Assembly: GCA_026418455.1 (NCBI GenBank)
Contig: JAOABH010000004.1
Span: forward strand, 558,001 to 622,000
Reading direction: 5' to 3'
DNA: 64,000 nucleotides
Origin: Hydrogenothermaceae bacterium
GTDB taxonomy: Bacteria > Aquificota > Aquificia > Aquificales > Hydrogenothermaceae
The position numbers were made by a program, and so were the translations under genes. Under the pieces are notes generated by a model. It was not told the origin of the DNA, searched no databases, and saw only the letters and a list, made by a program, of their open reading frames with translations. Position 1 is the first letter of the stretch. Every line of letters begins with the position of its first letter. Shown here in pieces: positions 63,128 through 64,000 of this stretch.

Positions 63128-64000
63128 ATGGTAAAAACTGTTTTGCTTACCGGAGTAGCAGGTTTCATAGGTTGGAAAACTACAGAAAAGTTACTTGATA
63201 TGGGAGTTGAAGTAGTAGGTTTAGATAACATGAATGACTATTATGACACACGATTAAAAGAGTATAGGCTTAATACATTGAAAAATAAGGAAAATTTTAA
63301 ATTTTTCAACATAGATATAGAGAATCTACAGGCATTAGATGTTGTATTTAGTTTATATAAATTTGATGCAGTGTTAAATTTGGCTGCAAGAGCCGGAGTA
63401 AGATACAGCATGATAAATCCCCACATCTATATGACTACAAACGCAATAGGAACATTGAATTTATTAGAGATGATGAAGAAATACAACATAAAAAAGATGG
63501 TTTTAGCTTCAACATCTTCCCTGTATGCTGGACAACCTATGCCTTTTAAGGAAGATCTCCCTGTTAATACACCAATATCTCCATATGCAGCTTCCAAAAA
63601 GGCGGCAGAAGTTACAGCTTACACATACCACTATCTCTATGGTATAGATATATCTGTTGTTAGATACTTTACTGTCTATGGTCCTGCAGGTAGACCTGAT
63701 ATGAGTATATTCAGATTTATAAAATGGATAGATGAAGGAAAGCCAATAATACTTTACGGAGACGGATCCCAATCAAGAGATTTTACATATGTTGATGATA
63801 TAGCAGATGGAACTATACTTGCCATGAAAGAAGTCGGTTACGAGATAATAAATTTAGGTGGTGGTAAAAATCCAATATCTTTAAATCAAGTTATAAGCAC
63901 CATAGAAAATTACCTTGGTAAAAAAGCTATTATAGAGTATAGACCTTTTCATAAGGCAGACTTAAAAGAAACTTGGGCTGATATTACAAAAGCAGAGCAG
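63128..64000 (+). CDS. NAD-dependent nucleotide-sugar epimerase, 3' end outside the window
   Basis: An extended short-chain dehydrogenase: cofactor motif VLLTGVAGFIG, LDNMNDYYD, NLAARAGVRYSM, the active-site Ser region STSSLYAG and YAASKK (Tyr-x-x-x-Lys), then RYFTVYGPAGRPDMSIFRF. These fit UDP-glucuronate 4-epimerases. 291 residues are seen and the frame is open at base 64000. AAGGAG precedes the ATG. With Ugd and GalU it would make UDP-galacturonate. Confidence 0.88.
   Translation, partial: MVKTVLLTGVAGFIGWKTTEKLLDMGVEVVGLDNMNDYYDTRLKEYRLNTLKNKENFKFFNIDIENLQALDVVFSLYKFDAVLNLAARAGVRYSMINPHIYMTTNAIGTLNLLEMMKKYNIKKMVLASTSSLYAGQPMPFKEDLPVNTPISPYAASKKAAEVTAYTYHYLYGIDISVVRYFTVYGPAGRPDMSIFRFIKWIDEGKPIILYGDGSQSRDFTYVDDIADGTILAMKEVGYEIINLGGGKNPISLNQVISTIENYLGKKAIIEYRPFHKADLKETWADITKAEQ

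Noticed and set aside
1-64000. tRNA, rRNA or insertion-sequence features
   Set aside because: No cloverleaf-like intergenic sequence, rRNA segment, transposase frame or flanking direct repeats were seen by eye; gaps between genes are mostly under 150 bases.

Overview
This window is a dense, visibly AT-rich bacterial chromosome segment of about 70 protein genes. It looks like a thermophilic, microaerophilic chemolithotroph of the Aquificota, most likely the Hydrogenothermaceae (Sulfurihydrogenibium or a close relative). The reasons are the futalosine-type menaquinone enzyme MqnE, the branched-polyamine synthase BpsA beside SpeE, a cbb3-type terminal oxidase, multihaem cytochromes, LPS-transport genes, a MoaC-MogA fusion and frequent TTG starts. 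This placement is inferred from gene content only; no 16S rRNA gene or any tRNA was seen.

Layout. 1-5447 (+): 3' part of aspS, then thiD, a comF-like gene, ugd and a CDF metal exporter in an overlapping run. 5450-5679: a four-repeat CRISPR array that reads on the minus strand from a leader with a near-consensus promoter at 5737-5765; no cas genes are present. 5924-14277 (mostly -): a small membrane protein, mqnE, aroA, an ExeA-like ATPase, lptA, lptC and hemA, with lptD further on and a DUF2203 gene between. 14331-21156 (+): rbgA/ylqF, dnaX-ybaB-recR, a TPR protein, purC, galU, rsmA, ylxP, rbfA. 21140-25023 (-): rsmI, a secreted protein, a SNF2 helicase and an unknown partner. 25167-27994 (+): dnaK, htpX. 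28030-32892 (-): GGDEF-EAL and FIST genes, a trihaem cytochrome, thpR, dapF. 32968-41136 (+): tlpA-like, ccdA, an MHS transporter, two unknown small genes, gatB, purB, miaB, DUF151. 41133-43873 (-): the conserved yceD-rpmF-plsX-fabH cluster. 43917 (+): dcd. 44456-54754 (-): an unbroken run of about eleven genes from a membrane protein through ribBA, a pentahaem lipoprotein, rimI, hpt, moaC-mogA, DUF4416, rluA, a nitronate monooxygenase-like gene, a histidine kinase and an NtrC-type regulator. 54862-58086 (-): M16 homologue-speE-bpsA. 58216-63069 (-): pyrD, an ABM-fold protein and a cbb3 oxidase cluster. 63128-64000 (+): a sugar epimerase cut by the window end.

How it fits together. Respiration and redox are represented by menaquinone synthesis, a CcdA/TlpA cytochrome maturation pair, two multihaem cytochromes and the oxidase. 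The envelope is served by LptA, LptC and LptD, and by GalU, Ugd and the epimerase, which together would supply UDP-uronic acids. Ribosome and tRNA work, nucleotide synthesis and DNA replication make up most of the rest.

Points most worth a second look: an oxidase whose CcoP seems split into a stand-alone 74-residue membrane piece and a separate dihaem cytochrome, with unusual residues in CcoN; a dnaX frameshift heptamer with the E. coli layout; a FIST protein encoded overlapping a sensorless GGDEF-EAL protein; an NtrC-type regulator with an altered GAFTGA loop; a small CRISPR array whose trailer touches the CDF stop codon; and an unknown protein translationally coupled to a SNF2 helicase. I found no large island, prophage or clear insertion sequence.
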